Positions 63,703 to 64,000 of a DNA stretch of 64,000 nt are shown piece after piece (within the stretch, counting starts at the first letter, position 1; every line of letters begins with the position of its first letter). The DNA is from Ophiobolus disseminans (Eukaryota > Ascomycota > Dothideomycetes > Pleosporales > Phaeosphaeriaceae). The translations under genes were made by a program, and so were the position numbers. The stretch spans positions 511,780-575,779 of the forward strand of contig MU006235.1 in assembly GCA_010093685.1 (NCBI GenBank), given 5' to 3'. The notes below the pieces were generated by a model that saw only the letters and a program-made list of their open reading frames with translations, did no database searches and was not told where the DNA came from.

Positions 63703-64000
63703 ATGCCATCCCAAACGCCCCCATTCTGGCAAGAAAACCCCCATCCCTGGATCTCAGAGTTCCCAAACAAGGCCACCAACACCTTCACGGAGCAAGCATG
63801 CACGCCCAACATGCAGCGGGGCGCGAAGCCGCATCTGACGCAAGCAAGGACCATCAACGACGTTTCAGAAAACGATACAATGTATCCAAAGATGGCGAAG
63901 CAGCAGTTGGAGATAGATAGTGAGAGTGTACCCGTGGTGCGGAAAGTGCAAGGTGGAGAGACACCCGAGGAATACGACCCGTTTAGCGACGTAGGAGACT
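63703..64000 (+). CDS. Unrecognised gene, 3' partial
   Basis: ATG at 63703 (CAACAATGCC context) opens a frame that runs to the window end, 99 codons without a stop. It begins MPSQTPPFWQENPHPWISEF and continues with hydrophilic, charged sequence ending ETPEEYDPFSDVGD. No signal peptide or known motif. The frame has the Lys/Glu/Gln composition of a soluble protein. Identity cannot be judged without the rest. Confidence 0.5.
   Translation, partial: MPSQTPPFWQENPHPWISEFPNKATNTFTEQACTPNMQRGAKPHLTQARTINDVSENDTMYPKMAKQQLEIDSESVPVVRKVQGGETPEEYDPFSDVGD

Noticed and set aside
1..64000. Secondary-metabolite cluster or defence island
   Set aside because: No PKS, NRPS, terpene cyclase, P450, NLR-like or HET-domain gene is present; neighbours are mostly unrelated housekeeping genes.

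Overview
This is nuclear DNA of a filamentous ascomycete (Pezizomycotina). The evidence is short spliceosomal introns (mostly 45-90 nt, GTAAGT-like donors, CTRAC-like branch points), a fused trifunctional tryptophan gene (glutaminase / IGPS / PRAI), fungal cell-wall enzymes (SUN family, GH72), copper-fist and copper-sensing domains in one regulator, and a Pom1-type DYRK kinase. A dothideomycete is my guess from the overall look of the proteins; the sequence alone does not prove it. I found no bacterial genes, CRISPR arrays, rRNA or tRNA genes.

Layout. 1-16 kb: 3' end of a BZZ1-like F-BAR/SH3 protein, a secreted SUN-family wall protein, a CNOT11-like subunit of CCR4-NOT, a tiny PMP3 proteolipid, a CsbD-like stress protein, a secreted GH78 alpha-L-rhamnosidase and an indoleamine 2,3-dioxygenase. 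17-35 kb: a Pom1-like DYRK kinase, a Pex30/Pex32-type peroxin convergent with a YchF-type GTPase that has two very small exons, a GPI-anchored GH72 glucanosyltransferase, an Sso1-type syntaxin divergent from an unusual ureohydrolase, an orphan protein, and an EFM7-like methyltransferase. 36-46 kb: a copper-fist regulator with Mac1-like cysteine repeats, then a stretch that looks accessory: a broken Argonaute gene, an orphan multi-pass membrane protein and diverged direct repeats. 46-64 kb: a BRCT/WGR-like protein, trifunctional TRPC divergent from NUP188, the DNA glycosylase NTH1, an orphan membrane protein, an NAD(P)-binding epimerase-like protein, a reading frame split by an in-frame TAG, and the 5' end of an unrecognised gene.

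Most genes are housekeeping and act independently. The shared themes are polarity and surface growth (BZZ1, SUN, Pom1, GH72, Sso1), tryptophan metabolism (trifunctional TRPC makes it, the dioxygenase degrades it toward NAD) and stress tolerance (PMP3 and CsbD genes, each with a TGACGT element upstream). The most notable points are the decayed Argonaute with zinc-knuckle N-terminus, the ureohydrolase with a replaced metal-binding histidine, the copper regulator whose first zinc cysteine codon is split by a 389-nt intron, the 26-nt and 10-nt exons of the GTPase gene, and several introns that can be retained without breaking the reading frame. I did not find a convincing new multi-gene system. 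Exon boundaries were placed by hand from splice motifs and protein conservation recalled from family knowledge; no search was run.
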